DNA of 64,000 nucleotides from Frondihabitans sp. Leaf304 (lineage in GTDB: Bacteria > Actinomycetota > Actinomycetes > Actinomycetales > Microbacteriaceae). The stretch lies in contig NZ_LMNV01000002.1 in the NCBI RefSeq assembly GCF_001423105.1, positions 2,095,461 through 2,159,460 of the forward strand, read 5' to 3'. The position numbers and the translations under genes were made by a program. Below, in pieces: positions 25,993-34,692 of this stretch (position 1 is the stretch's first letter; every line of letters starts with the position of its first letter). The notes under the pieces are model-generated. The model did no database searches and was not told the DNA's origin. It saw only the letters and a list, made by a program, of their open reading frames with translations.

Positions 25993-26045
25993 GCGTGCGC
26001 CCCGGATACGCGTCGGGTGATCCCGTCAGCCCCGGGGCGTCGGCG

Positions 26046-26915
26046 TCAGGCGCCGATCGCATCCAAGCGCGCGACGACATCGGCCGACAGCTCGAGCCCG
26101 GCGCCGGCCACGTTCTCGCGGAGGTGCGCACGCGACGAGGTACCCGGAATCAGCAGCAGGTTAGGCGACCGCTGAAGGAGCCAGGCGAGGGCCACGGACA
26201 TCGGGGTGGTGTCGAGTTCGGCCGCGACGGATCCTAGAGTTTCCGACTGGAGCGGAGTGAAGCCGCCCAGCGGGAAGTACGGCACATACGACACGCCCTG
26301 CGCCGCGAGCGAGTCGATCAGCGCGTCGTCTCGGCGGTTGGCGATGTTGTACAAGTTCTGCACGGTCACGATGGGCGCGATGGACTGGGCCTCGGCGATC
26401 TGCTCGGCGTTGACGGTGCTGAGCCCGAGGTGCTTGATGAGCCCCTCTTTCTGCAGGGCGACGAGCGCCTCGAACTCGGTCGCGATCGAGCCTGGCTCGG
26501 GGGCGTCGAACCCGCCCACACGGAGGTTCACCACGTCGAGCGCCTCCACGCCGAGACGGCCGAGGTTGTCGTGCACCTGCTTCGTCAGCGACTCGGGAGT
26601 GGTCGACGGGATCCAGTTGCCCTCGTCATCGCGCTGCGAACCGACCTTCGTGACGATGCGGAGGTCGCTCGCATAAGGCTGCAGCGCCTCCTTGATCAGC
26701 TCGTTCGTGACGAAGGGGCCGTAGAAGTCGGCGGTGTCGATGTGCGTGATGCCGAGCTCGACGACCTCGCGCAGCACGGCGAGCGCCTCATTGCGATCGG
26801 CGGGAGGGCCGAAGACGTGGGGGCCGGCGAGTTGCATGGCGCCGTATCCGACGCGGGTGAGCTGGAGGTCGGGCGCGGCCGAGAAGACGCCGCCGGGGAG
26901 AGTCGTGTTGGTCAT
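26046..26915 (-). CDS. aldo/keto reductase
   Basis: The 289-residue NADPH-dependent oxidoreductase has the (beta/alpha)8 fold of the family. GITHIDTADFYGP gives the catalytic Asp and Tyr, IVTKVG gives the Lys, and LLLIPGTSSRAHLREN binds the cofactor phosphate. The usual fourth residue, a His after the LD motif, is replaced (LDVVNLRVGG), as in some bacterial subgroups. I start at the ATG at 26915 (MTNTTLPGG). It is divergent from an XRE/MmyB regulator 102 bases away, which probably controls it. The substrate is unknown. Confidence 0.85.
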   Translation of the reverse strand: MTNTTLPGGVFSAAPDLQLTRVGYGAMQLAGPHVFGPPADRNEALAVLREVVELGITHIDTADFYGPFVTNELIKEALQPYASDLRIVTKVGSQRDDEGNWIPSTTPESLTKQVHDNLGRLGVEALDVVNLRVGGFDAPEPGSIATEFEALVALQKEGLIKHLGLSTVNAEQIAEAQSIAPIVTVQNLYNIANRRDDALIDSLAAQGVSYVPYFPLGGFTPLQSETLGSVAAELDTTPMSVALAWLLQRSPNLLLIPGTSSRAHLRENVAGAGLELSADVVARLDAIGA

Positions 26916-27005
26916 GCATCCATCGTGCGCCCGGTGGAGCGTGGGCGGCAGTGCCCCGGCGTTCCTGGGTCTGGCAGGGCCAGGCACGATCGGGGCGCGC
27001 GGGGT

Positions 27006-27011
27006 TAGCGT
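27006..27011 (+). promoter_or_regulatory. -10 hexamer of a leaderless promoter
   Basis: TAGCGT, six bases, then the ATG at 27018. No ribosome binding site is present. Confidence 0.6.
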
Positions 27012-27017
27012 TGCCCC

Positions 27018-27905
27018 ATGAGCGAGTCGACGGAGCTGGGCGAGTTCCTCCGCGCACGCCGCGAACTCGTGCAGCCGAGCGACGTGGGCCTGCGGGTCGG
27101 GGGCCTCCGCCGCGTCACCGGACTTCGCCGCGAAGAGGTCGCGATGCTCGCCGGGATCAGCGCCGACTACTACCTCCGCCTCGAGCAGGGCCGCGACCGC
27201 AACCCCTCAGTGCAGGTGCTGACCGCGCTCGCCGGGGTCTTCCAGCTCGACGACGAGGCGACCGAGCATCTGGTCCGGCTCGGTCAGCCGGCTTCCGGTC
27301 GCACCGCGAAGCCCAGGATCCGACGCGAAGTCGCCCCCGAATCCATCCGCCAGCTGCTCGGAGTGCTCGGCCTGCCGGCCTTCGTCGAGAGCCGCGCCCT
27401 CGACGTGCTCGCCACGAACGACCTAGCGACCGCCCTCAACCCCAGCCTCGCCGTCGGCCGCAACCGCCTGCGCGATGTGTTTCTCGACCGCGATGAGCGC
27501 GCGCTCTACCCCGATTGGTCGCGCCTCCTCCCCGGCATCGTCGCGAACTTCCGGGCGGCGATCGGCACCGACACCGACGACCCGCGCGTCGTGCAGCTCG
27601 TCGGTGAGCTGTCGCTCGCCAGCGACGAGTTCCGCCGACTGTGGGCCCGACACGATGTGCGTGCGGGCCAGGGCGGCACCACGCAGTACCGCCACCCACA
27701 GGTCGGCGACCTGACGCTGCGTCGCGAGAAGCTCGGGATCCGCGGGACCGACGGGCAACTCCTGGTCATCCTGCATGCGGCCGACGACGCCGACTCGGCC
27801 GGACTGCTGCGGCTGCTCGGGACGCTGAGCGTGGGGGTCGCGGCGGCGCCTGAGGTGGACGCCTTGGAGGCTGACGCCGACCGGCCGGGCCGGGTCGGCG
27901 GCTGA
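27018..27905 (+). CDS. XRE-family regulator with MmyB-like ligand domain
   Basis: The 295-residue protein has an N-terminal helix-turn-helix (about 8-75, including LRRVTGLRREEVAMLAGISA and DYYLRLEQGRDRNPS). A long MmyB-type domain follows (about 105-270), with the typical DLLATN-like (here VLATNDLATALNP), FLDRDERALYPDW and YRHPQVGDLTL motifs. MmyB domains bind fatty-acid-like ligands. Members commonly regulate a divergent short-chain or aldo/keto reductase gene, which fits the neighbour here. A leaderless promoter fixes the start. Confidence 0.88.
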   Translation: MSESTELGEFLRARRELVQPSDVGLRVGGLRRVTGLRREEVAMLAGISADYYLRLEQGRDRNPSVQVLTALAGVFQLDDEATEHLVRLGQPASGRTAKPRIRREVAPESIRQLLGVLGLPAFVESRALDVLATNDLATALNPSLAVGRNRLRDVFLDRDERALYPDWSRLLPGIVANFRAAIGTDTDDPRVVQLVGELSLASDEFRRLWARHDVRAGQGGTTQYRHPQVGDLTLRREKLGIRGTDGQLLVILHAADDADSAGLLRLLGTLSVGVAAAPEVDALEADADRPGRVGG

Positions 27906-27909
27906 CGGC

Positions 27910-27966
27910 TGCCGTTGCCATTGCCGTTGCCAATGCCGTTGCCGTCGCCGTCGCCGTCGCCGTCGG
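27910..27966. repeat. hexamer tandem repeat (GCCGTY)n
   Basis: Nine or so imperfect copies of a 6-base unit (GCCGTT, GCCATT, GCCGTC) directly follow the XRE gene stop and lead into the first GGCAATTC element. Confidence 0.7.
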
Positions 27967-28043
27967 GAATTCAGGCCATAGGCAACAGGTCCCCTGTGCC
28001 AAGCCCCCGCGGCGCCGAGTCTCGCGTCTCTGGCCTGAATTGC
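27966..28043. repeat. inverted-repeat element, copy 1
   Basis: The left arm GAATTCAGGCCATA pairs with the right arm TGGCCTGAATTGC. Between them is about 50 bases of GC-rich sequence. The left arm has GGGAATTC where other copies have GGCAATTC. It belongs to the eight-member family described under findings. Confidence 0.8.
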
Positions 28044-28107
28044 CGAACGCTGCCGCGCCGCCCGAGCCCGCCCGCTCTGCGGCCCGGCCACCGGCTCTCG
28101 CGGGTGC

Positions 28108-28187
28108 GGCAATTCGGGCCACAAGCAGCCCGGCCTCGTAAAACCAGCGGCGCTCAGCCCAGCCGCACGTCTCAAGCCTGAATTGCC
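28108..28187. repeat. inverted-repeat element, copy 2
   Basis: The left arm is GGCAATTCGGGCCACAAGC and the right arm is CAAGCCTGAATTGCC. The inner sequence is nearly identical to copy 3, and the flanking CGGGTGC is also shared, so the two arose by local duplication. Confidence 0.8.
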
Positions 28188-28267
28188 GAACGCGACCGCG
28201 CCGCCCGAGCCCCGCCCCACCCGCGGCCGGCCCGACCCGCGCCCCGGCCACCGGCTCACGCGGGTGC

Positions 28268-28347
28268 GGCAATTCAGGCCATAAGCAGCCCGGCCTCGTA
28301 AAACCTGCGGCGCTCAGCCCAGCCGCACGTCACAAGCCTGAATTGCC
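28268..28347. repeat. inverted-repeat element, copy 3
   Basis: The left arm is GGCAATTCAGGCCATAAGC and the right arm is CAAGCCTGAATTGCC. It begins exactly 160 bases after copy 2. Confidence 0.85.
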
Positions 28348-28471
28348 GAACGCGGCCGCGCCGCCCGACCCGAGCGCCGCCCGACCCGCGGCCCGGCCAA
28401 CCCGCCGCCCGGCCACCCGCCCACCCGCGGCCGGCCCAACCCGCCGCCCGGCCACCGGCTCACGCGGGTGC

Positions 28472-28550
28472 GGCAATTCAGGCCATAAGCGGCACAGCCC
28501 GGCGAAACCTGCAGCGCCCCGGCCAGGCTGACGCCTATGGCCTGAATTGT
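28472..28550. repeat. inverted-repeat element, copy 4
   Basis: The left arm is GGCAATTCAGGCCATAAGC and the right arm is CTATGGCCTGAATTG. It starts 204 bases after copy 3, preceded by the same CACGCGGGTGC flank. It lies in the convergent gap between the XRE gene and the membrane-anchored protein gene and may serve there as a terminator. Confidence 0.85.
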
Positions 28551-28593
28551 CGTCGCGGGCACCCTGGCCAACGCCGCGTGATGTGACAGGCAC

Positions 28594-29313
28594 TCACCCG
28601 ACGTCGACGACGACCCGACCGGCCGTGATCGCGACCGAGAGGGGCTGCACGCCGACCGGGCTCGTCAGTGTGACCGTCGAGGTGAGCATCTCGGCGCGTG
28701 GCAGGCAGGTCGAGACACCGCGCGACGAGTCGTAGGCGGCGACGAGGCACAGGTGATCGGCGTCGATGCCCTGGCCGATCCAGACGCGCCAGCGGAGAAC
28801 GGCCGATCCCGCGCGCGGCTGACCGTCGAAGAGGAGGCGGTAGGAGTCGCCCGGGTAGGCCGAGCCCGAGCCCGACTGGTACCCCAGCGGCAGGTCGGAC
28901 GGCTGCTGCGGGCGGGCGAGCGCGCGACCGAGGTCGGAGTCGGCTTCGGCGCGGCTCAGCACGGTGGCGGTCGCAGCGGCGGCGCTGTGCTGAGCGAGCT
29001 GGAGGCCGGCGGCGACTCCGCCTGCGACGAGCAGCACAGCGATGCCTGCGACGAGGGCGATCCGCCGACGCGAGGCCCGAGGGCGCGGCACTAGCCCTAC
29101 AGGGCGAGACGCCACCGAAGCAGAGGAGGAAGGGGAAGGCGGGGAAGAAGGAGCGGAAGGCGGCGAAGAGGGGAGCGAAGCCGCCGCATCCCACGCCTGC
29201 AGCCGCGCTAGCGCCAGGCGTGCCTGCTCGGGCGAGGCGTCCGGTGAGTAGGCGGCACGCTCGAGCTCGGCCCGATGCTCCTCCGCCGAACCGCCGGAGA
29301 CCACGCCGCCCAC
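28594..29313 (-). CDS. membrane-anchored protein of the amylosucrase operon, unknown function
   Basis: The product of about 239 residues has a charged cytoplasmic head (about 1-45), a low-complexity Ser/Pro linker (about 48-68) and one transmembrane helix (about 84-107). An extracytoplasmic domain of about 130 residues follows, with two cysteines (HLCLVA and STCLPR). The plan resembles anti-sigma-like or receptor proteins, but no sigma factor is nearby. It follows the amylosucrase stop by one base, so it is probably co-transcribed. GTG 29313 is the first start; GTG 29304, with GGTGG upstream, is equally plausible. Confidence 0.6.
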   Translation of the reverse strand: MGGVVSGGSAEEHRAELERAAYSPDASPEQARLALARLQAWDAAASLPSSPPSAPSSPPSPSSSASVASRPVGLVPRPRASRRRIALVAGIAVLLVAGGVAAGLQLAQHSAAAATATVLSRAEADSDLGRALARPQQPSDLPLGYQSGSGSAYPGDSYRLLFDGQPRAGSAVLRWRVWIGQGIDADHLCLVAAYDSSRGVSTCLPRAEMLTSTVTLTSPVGVQPLSVAITAGRVVVDVG

Positions 29314-29314
29314 C

Positions 29315-31204
29315 TCAGACCAGGAGCCAGACGAACTGCTGTGGACCGAGCACCAGCGGCTGCCGCAGGTCGAACGTCTCGCCCGACATCGCGTCGACGG
29401 CCGAAGCGGGCATCCCCGACAGGGTCAGCGCCGAGACGGTCGCAGCGTCGTCCCCGAAGTTCGCGAGAACGAGCACAGTCGCAGCCCGAGCAGCAGCACC
29501 GGCACCAGCAGCAGCACCGGCACCGCTAACCTCACCCCCGGGCCGCACGAACCCCAGCACCCGCGGGTCGTGCGTCTCGAACGGCACGAGCGCCCCGCCG
29601 GCCATCGCGGGCAGCTCCGCCCTCACCGCGAGGAGCCGCCGCACCCCGGCGTAGAGGCGGCCGGAAGCGCTCGCGAGATCGTGCCGTTCGGCGTACCGTG
29701 CCCCGGGGTAGGGAGGTCGGCCCGACCATCGGCTGTCAGCGGCTTTTCCGGGATCCTCGAGGTAGCTCGAATCGTTCGTCTGCCCGACCTCGTCACCGAG
29801 GTACAGCAGCGGGATTCCGCCGGTCGACAGCACGATCGACTGCGCCAGAAGGATCCGCCGGATCGCCCCCTCGGGGTCGACCTCGATGCCGGCCAGTGAC
29901 GCCGTCGCCCCCGACACCCGGCTGTCGCCGGTCTTCGGGTTGGTCTGAAACGGGGTGCCCTGCGCGAAGCTGCCCTCGAACCGTCCGACGTAGAAGCGAT
30001 TCAAGAACTGCCGGTGCGCGTCGGGGTCGATGCCAAGCTGGCGTGCGTCTTCGTCGGCGAAGGTCCAGCCGATGTCGTCGTGGCTGCGGAGGTAGTTGAC
30101 CCACGCGGTGCCCGGAGGCAGGGCGTGCCGGTGGGCGAGCGCCTGGGCGAGGAGGCCGATGTCGCGGGTGGCGAGGGTGCTCCAGAGCAGCGCCATCTGC
30201 AGGGGGTTGTAGCTGAGCTGGCACTCGTCGGGGCTGATGTAGTCGACGACGTCGTCGGGGTGGACGATCGCCTCCGAGAGGAACAGAACGCCGGGGGCGA
30301 CCATCCGCACCACCGCGTTGAACGCCTGCAGCAGCAGGTGCGCCTCGGGGAGGTTCTCGCTCGAGGTGCCGAGTCGCTTCCAGATGAAGGCCACCGCGTC
30401 CATGCGCAGGATCTCGACGCCGAGATTCGCGAGAAAGAGCATCTCGCGCGCCATGGCCCGGAAGACGCGGGGGTTCGAGTAGTTGAGGTCGAGCTGGAAC
30501 GAGTGGAACGTCGCCCACGCCCACCGATCGCCCTGCACCGGTACGAAACTGCCCGGGTGGTTGTCGGGGAAGATCTCGCGCGTGGTCCGCTCGAACGCGT
30601 CGGGCATCTCGCGGTCGGGGTAGATCCAGTAGTAGTCCTCGTACTCGGGGTCGCCCTCGAGCGCCCGTTGTGCCCACTCGTGCTCGTCGGAGGTGTGATT
30701 GAAGACGAAGTCGAGCGCCAGCGAGATGCCTGCTTCGCGCAGCTTGGTCGCCAGGTCGCGGAGCTGCTCGATCGAGCCGAGCGCGGGCTTCGTGGCCCGG
30801 TAGCTCGACACGGCATACCCGCCGTCGGAGTTCGGCTCGGGCGCGTCGTACACCGGCATCAGGTGCAGCACAGTCAGCCCGAGCTCCTCGAAGTACGGGA
30901 TGCGCTCGATGAGATCGGCGAAGGTTCCGGCGTACAGGTCGACGTAGCAGACGCCGGCCAGGATCCTGGTCGATTCGAACCAGCGCGGGTCACGCTGGCG
31001 CTGCTCGTCGAGCTCCTTCAGCTCGTCGGGCCGCGAGTACCAGGCCTCGCGCACGTCGCCCAGCAGCCCGTCGAGGGTCTCCTGGAGCCGCGGGTCGCCT
31101 CCGTAGAGACGCCCGAGCAGCTCGCGGAGCCGGAGCTTCTCGACCTCGACCCGCTCTGTGAACCCCTGTCGCCGGGTGGCGGCCACGTCGTTGTGGATCG
31201 TCAT
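29315..31204 (-). CDS. GH13 amylosucrase
   Basis: The 629-residue enzyme is expected to transfer glucose from sucrose to an alpha-1,4-glucan or another acceptor, releasing fructose. The barrel shows ALDFVFNHT (region I), EILRMDAVAFIWK with nucleophile Asp269, LFLSEAIVHPDDVV with acid/base Glu311, and NYLRSHDDIGWTFADED with Asp376. These follow Neisseria and Deinococcus amylosucrases closely. There is no signal peptide, so it acts on imported sucrose or glucan. A low-complexity Gly/Ala insertion near residue 570 interrupts the C-terminal beta domain. It lies 31 bases downstream of the MalG-type gene. Confidence 0.88.
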   Translation of the reverse strand: MTIHNDVAATRRQGFTERVEVEKLRLRELLGRLYGGDPRLQETLDGLLGDVREAWYSRPDELKELDEQRQRDPRWFESTRILAGVCYVDLYAGTFADLIERIPYFEELGLTVLHLMPVYDAPEPNSDGGYAVSSYRATKPALGSIEQLRDLATKLREAGISLALDFVFNHTSDEHEWAQRALEGDPEYEDYYWIYPDREMPDAFERTTREIFPDNHPGSFVPVQGDRWAWATFHSFQLDLNYSNPRVFRAMAREMLFLANLGVEILRMDAVAFIWKRLGTSSENLPEAHLLLQAFNAVVRMVAPGVLFLSEAIVHPDDVVDYISPDECQLSYNPLQMALLWSTLATRDIGLLAQALAHRHALPPGTAWVNYLRSHDDIGWTFADEDARQLGIDPDAHRQFLNRFYVGRFEGSFAQGTPFQTNPKTGDSRVSGATASLAGIEVDPEGAIRRILLAQSIVLSTGGIPLLYLGDEVGQTNDSSYLEDPGKAADSRWSGRPPYPGARYAERHDLASASGRLYAGVRRLLAVRAELPAMAGGALVPFETHDPRVLGFVRPGGEVSGAGAAAGAGAAARAATVLVLANFGDDAATVSALTLSGMPASAVDAMSGETFDLRQPLVLGPQQFVWLLV

Positions 31205-31235
31205 CGGAAGCCCAGGATCCGCGCCCGGCCGGCCT

Positions 31236-32180
31236 CTACTTCACCGATCCGGCGGTCAGGCCCCGCACGAAGAACCGCTGCAGCGACAGGAACACGACGA
31301 GGGGCACGAGCAGCACGATGAAGGCGCCGGCCGCGACGAGGTTCCAGCCCTGGTTGTACTGGCCGAGGAGGCCGAGGAGCCCCTGCTGGAGCACTGGCGA
31401 GCCGTTGCCCAGGAAGATGTAGGCGACGAGGAAGTCGTTCCACACCCAGAGGAACTGGAAGATCGCGAACGAGGCGAGCGCCGGGATCGACATCGGCATG
31501 ACGAGCCGCCAGAAGATCTGGAAGTGGGAGGCCCCGTCCACGCGAGCGGCCTCGATGAGCGCGTTCGGCAGGGTCGACATGTAGTTGCGCAGGATGAAGA
31601 TGCACAGCGGCAGCGCGAAGGCGGAGTGGACGATCCAGGCCGCCGGGTAGGTACCCGTGATCTGGATGCCCGTCGCCTGGGTGATCGCCTTGTAGGTCTG
31701 CAGCACGGGGATCAGCGCGATCTGCACCGGCACCACGAGGAGTCCGACGATCACGGCGAAGTAGAGCTCTTTGCCACGGAACTCCAAGAAGGTGAAGGCA
31801 TAGGCGGCGAAGGCGGCGAACATGATCGGGAGGACGGTCGCCGGGATCGCGACCGCGAGGCTGTTCAAGAACTCGCCGCCGAGGCTCTGGCCCGTTCCCG
31901 CGCCGGCGCCGTTGAAGGCGTTGACGTAGTTGTCGAAGGTCCAGGCCGAGGTGAACGGCTTGAGGAGCGCACTCCACCAGCCGGTCGTCTGGGCGTCGGT
32001 GGTGCTGCGGAAGCTCGTCACGAACAGGCCGATGGCGGGGACCATCCAGAGCACGGCGACGAGACCCAGGATGATCGTCAGCGTGGGGCGCTTCTTGGGG
32101 GCGGACGTCTTGGTCATCCGCGCGGCGCGGGTGCCCGTCTTGGTCTTCTGCGTAACGACGGTGGGGACGATCTCGGTCAT
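31236..32180 (-). CDS. sugar ABC permease, MalG type
   Basis: The 314-residue inner-membrane subunit has a cytoplasmic N-terminal tail of about 28 residues and six helices. The EAA loop reads EAARVDGASHFQIFWRLVMP, and the end is FFVRGLTAGSVK. The ATG overlaps the stop of the MalF-type gene by four bases. With the amylosucrase downstream, the importer is probably for sucrose or another alpha-glucoside. No ATPase is encoded in the locus. Confidence 0.92.
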   Translation of the reverse strand: MTEIVPTVVTQKTKTGTRAARMTKTSAPKKRPTLTIILGLVAVLWMVPAIGLFVTSFRSTTDAQTTGWWSALLKPFTSAWTFDNYVNAFNGAGAGTGQSLGGEFLNSLAVAIPATVLPIMFAAFAAYAFTFLEFRGKELYFAVIVGLLVVPVQIALIPVLQTYKAITQATGIQITGTYPAAWIVHSAFALPLCIFILRNYMSTLPNALIEAARVDGASHFQIFWRLVMPMSIPALASFAIFQFLWVWNDFLVAYIFLGNGSPVLQQGLLGLLGQYNQGWNLVAAGAFIVLLVPLVVFLSLQRFFVRGLTAGSVK

Positions 32181-33166
32181 CGGAGGACCTCCTGCTGACG
32201 GTAGGTGCGGACCTGGTAGATGATGACCGGGATGACCGCGATGATGAGGATGACGACGACGGCCGACGCCTTCCCCGGGTTGTTGAACGAGAAGAACTGG
32301 TTGTAGAACTCCATGCCCAGCACGTTCGTGTTGAACTGGCCGCTCGTCATCGCGAAGACGATGTCGAAGAGCTTCATGACCGTGATCAGCACCGTGATGA
32401 AGACCGCGACGATCGTGGCGCGGATCTGTGGGGCGACCACCCGGAAGAACGCCTGGCGCTCATTGGCGCCGTCGATGCGAGCGGCCTCGATGGTCTCCTC
32501 GGGCACGCCCTTGATGGCGGCCGAGAGCAGCACCATCGCGTAGCCGGCGTTGAGCCAGATGACGACGACCATGAGCAGCAGGCTGTTGACGTGGGCGGTG
32601 TCGTTCTGCAGCCACGCAACCGGGTCAGCCTTGGTGAGGCCCGTCCAGATGCCGTTCAGCAGACCGACGACGGGCTGACCCGGTGCCGTGTAGTAGTAGA
32701 CGAACTGCCAGATCGACGAGGCGGCGATCGCGCTGATGGCCATCGGCAGGAAGATGATCGACTTGAACGTCTTCTCACGCTTCGGGCCCATGCGGTCGGC
32801 GAGGGTCGCGACGCCGAGACCGATGACGACGGTGATCGCGGGAACGACGATGATCCAGAGCAGGTTGTTGATGAGCGTCTGGATGAACGACGGCGTCGTG
32901 AAGAGCGCGACGTAGTTCGACAGTCCGCCGAACGACTGCAAGCCGTACTGGTCGGTCTTCAGAAGGCTCTGATAGACGGTGAGACCCGTCGGAACCAGCA
33001 GGAAGACGATGATGAGGAGCAGGACCGGCCCGAGGAACACGTAGGGCAGGAGCCTCGCGTTCCACCTCGTGTTCGTCTTGGCGACGATGAAGTTGAGCCC
33101 CAGATAGATGAGGAACGAGACGGCGAGACCGCCGACGACGGATATGAACACGCTGAGGATCTGCAC
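32177..33166 (-). CDS. sugar ABC permease, MalF/AglF type
   Basis: I start at GTG 33166 (V-QILSVFISVVGG) because AGGTGG lies six bases upstream and relatives begin with this helix. The open frame extends to 33250. The protein of about 329 residues has an extra N-terminal helix typical of alpha-glucoside importers, the helix LLPYVFLGPVLLLIIVFLLV, and the EAA loop EAARIDGANERQAFFRVVAP. It pairs with the MalG-type subunit whose gene overlaps its stop. Confidence 0.88.
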   Translation of the reverse strand: MQILSVFISVVGGLAVSFLIYLGLNFIVAKTNTRWNARLLPYVFLGPVLLLIIVFLLVPTGLTVYQSLLKTDQYGLQSFGGLSNYVALFTTPSFIQTLINNLLWIIVVPAITVVIGLGVATLADRMGPKREKTFKSIIFLPMAISAIAASSIWQFVYYYTAPGQPVVGLLNGIWTGLTKADPVAWLQNDTAHVNSLLLMVVVIWLNAGYAMVLLSAAIKGVPEETIEAARIDGANERQAFFRVVAPQIRATIVAVFITVLITVMKLFDIVFAMTSGQFNTNVLGMEFYNQFFSFNNPGKASAVVVILIIAVIPVIIYQVRTYRQQEVLR

Positions 33167-33268
33167 GGGTGACCACCTGACGACGTTGTGAGGGTGCGGA
33201 AGAGTGCGGGGGTGAAGGACGACCGGCGATCGCTGTAGGGATGCGATCACCGGCCGTCCGCTGGCGGA

Positions 33269-34594
33269 TCAGCTAGTGGCGGGCCACGAGGCGTCGATCG
33301 CCTTCAGAGCGTCGTCGAGGCTCTCCTGACCGGCAGTCCACTGGGTGAGGTTCGTCCACTCGGTTCCGGCGCCGACAGCACCGGGCATCTGGTCGGACGC
33401 GTCGAAGCCGAAGACCTTGGAGTCGGCGACAGCCTTCTGGGCGACGGTCTGGAAGGGGCTGTCGTAGGACGCGGTCGGGAAGTCGTTGTGCGCCGAGAGG
33501 TAGGCCGACCAGTCTTTCGCGTAGCCGTTCGTGCCGAACTCCTTGCCGACGAGGTACTCGGCGACCTTCTTGATCTGGGGCGTGTTCTTGAAGGCCGACA
33601 CGAGGTCACCGCCACCGAGTGTGCCGGAGGTAGCGGCGTCAGACGGGGTGGGCAGCGTGAACGCGTTGACGTTCGAGGTGTCACCCTTGGCGATCTCGGC
33701 CTGGATGGCCTTCGGGAAGAAGCCGGTGATGAAGGTTCCCTGACGCATCATGAAGCACTGGCCCTTGCCCTTGCCGCCGGAGACGAACAGGTTGTTGCCC
33801 GCTGCGCCGAAGTCGGTCGAGGCCATGGCCTTGCCGCCGCCGTTGACCGCGCCGTCGGCGAAGATCATCGACTCGACCTTGGTCGCGGCCTTCTTGACCA
33901 GCGGCGAGTCGAACTTCACCTTGTGCGTGATCCAGTCGTTGTACTGGGTCAGTCCGCCGTAGCGGAGCACATACTCTTCGAGCCAGTCGGTCATCGGCCA
34001 GCCGTTGGAGCCCTGCGACGCGATGCCGACGCACCACGGGTAGCCGGCGCCGCTCGAGATGATCTTGGCCTGCAGCGCCTGCAGCTCGGCGTCGGTGGTG
34101 GGCACCTTGTAGCCGGCCTTCTTGAAGGCGGAGGGGTTGTACCAGACCAGCGACTTCACGTTGATCGAGTAGGGCAGACCGTAGGTCTTGCCGTTGACCT
34201 TCGCGATGTCGGGGAGGCCCTGTGCTTCGTCGGCCGTGACGCTCTTGACGTCGACGAGGTCGTCGAGGGGGACCATGCTGTTGCTGATGAGCGACTTGAG
34301 CACACCGGGCTGCGGGAAGATCGCGAGGTCGGGAGCCTGCCCGCCCTTGACCTGCGTCACGATGCCGGTCTGGAAGCTGTTGCTGCCGCTGTACTTGACC
34401 GTGATGCCCTGGGTCTTGCCCCATTTGGTCAGGTCGGCCTGGAAGGCGGTGGCCTGGGCACCGGTGAAGGCGCCCGAGATGGTGACCGTGTTGCTGCCGG
34501 CCGAGCTGCCGCCGCCGCCGGAGCAGCCGCTGAGAGCGAGAGCCGCCGCCGCCGAGAGGGCGACCGCTGACAGGATTTTCTTCTGAAGCCTCAT
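33269..34594 (-). CDS. sugar ABC transporter substrate-binding lipoprotein
   Basis: The 441-residue family-1 binding protein has the lipoprotein signal MRLQKKILSAVALSAAAALA then LSGC. It includes AFTGAQATAF near the mature N-terminus, YSINVKSLVWYNPSAFKKAG and WPMTDWLEEYVLRY. Alpha-glucoside binding proteins often show this pattern. It is the first gene of the importer operon. A LacI-type operator sits about 35-50 bases upstream of its ATG. The substrate is inferred from the adjacent amylosucrase. Confidence 0.9.
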   Translation of the reverse strand: MRLQKKILSAVALSAAAALALSGCSGGGGSSAGSNTVTISGAFTGAQATAFQADLTKWGKTQGITVKYSGSNSFQTGIVTQVKGGQAPDLAIFPQPGVLKSLISNSMVPLDDLVDVKSVTADEAQGLPDIAKVNGKTYGLPYSINVKSLVWYNPSAFKKAGYKVPTTDAELQALQAKIISSGAGYPWCVGIASQGSNGWPMTDWLEEYVLRYGGLTQYNDWITHKVKFDSPLVKKAATKVESMIFADGAVNGGGKAMASTDFGAAGNNLFVSGGKGKGQCFMMRQGTFITGFFPKAIQAEIAKGDTSNVNAFTLPTPSDAATSGTLGGGDLVSAFKNTPQIKKVAEYLVGKEFGTNGYAKDWSAYLSAHNDFPTASYDSPFQTVAQKAVADSKVFGFDASDQMPGAVGAGTEWTNLTQWTAGQESLDDALKAIDASWPATS

Positions 34595-34629
34595 TGCTTC
34601 GACCTTTCGTCAATGAAAGTGGTGCAGAA

Positions 34630-34644
34630 CCAAAACGATTTCGC
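34630..34644. promoter_or_regulatory. LacI-type operator upstream of the alpha-glucoside operon
   Basis: CCAAAACGATTTCGC contains the core AAACGATT, matching AAnCGnTT. It lies between the binding-protein ATG (34594) and the LacI gene stop (34693), where a repressor of the importer would bind. Confidence 0.55.
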
Positions 34645-34692
34645 TGGCCGTGACGCTACGCCCCGAACGAGCTTTCCACCAGTCCCGATACG

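Noticed and set aside
27910-28593. CRISPR array
   Set aside because: Although repeats recur at 160-204 base intervals, the units are internally palindromic 80-base elements with unequal spacing and related spacers, and no cas genes are present.
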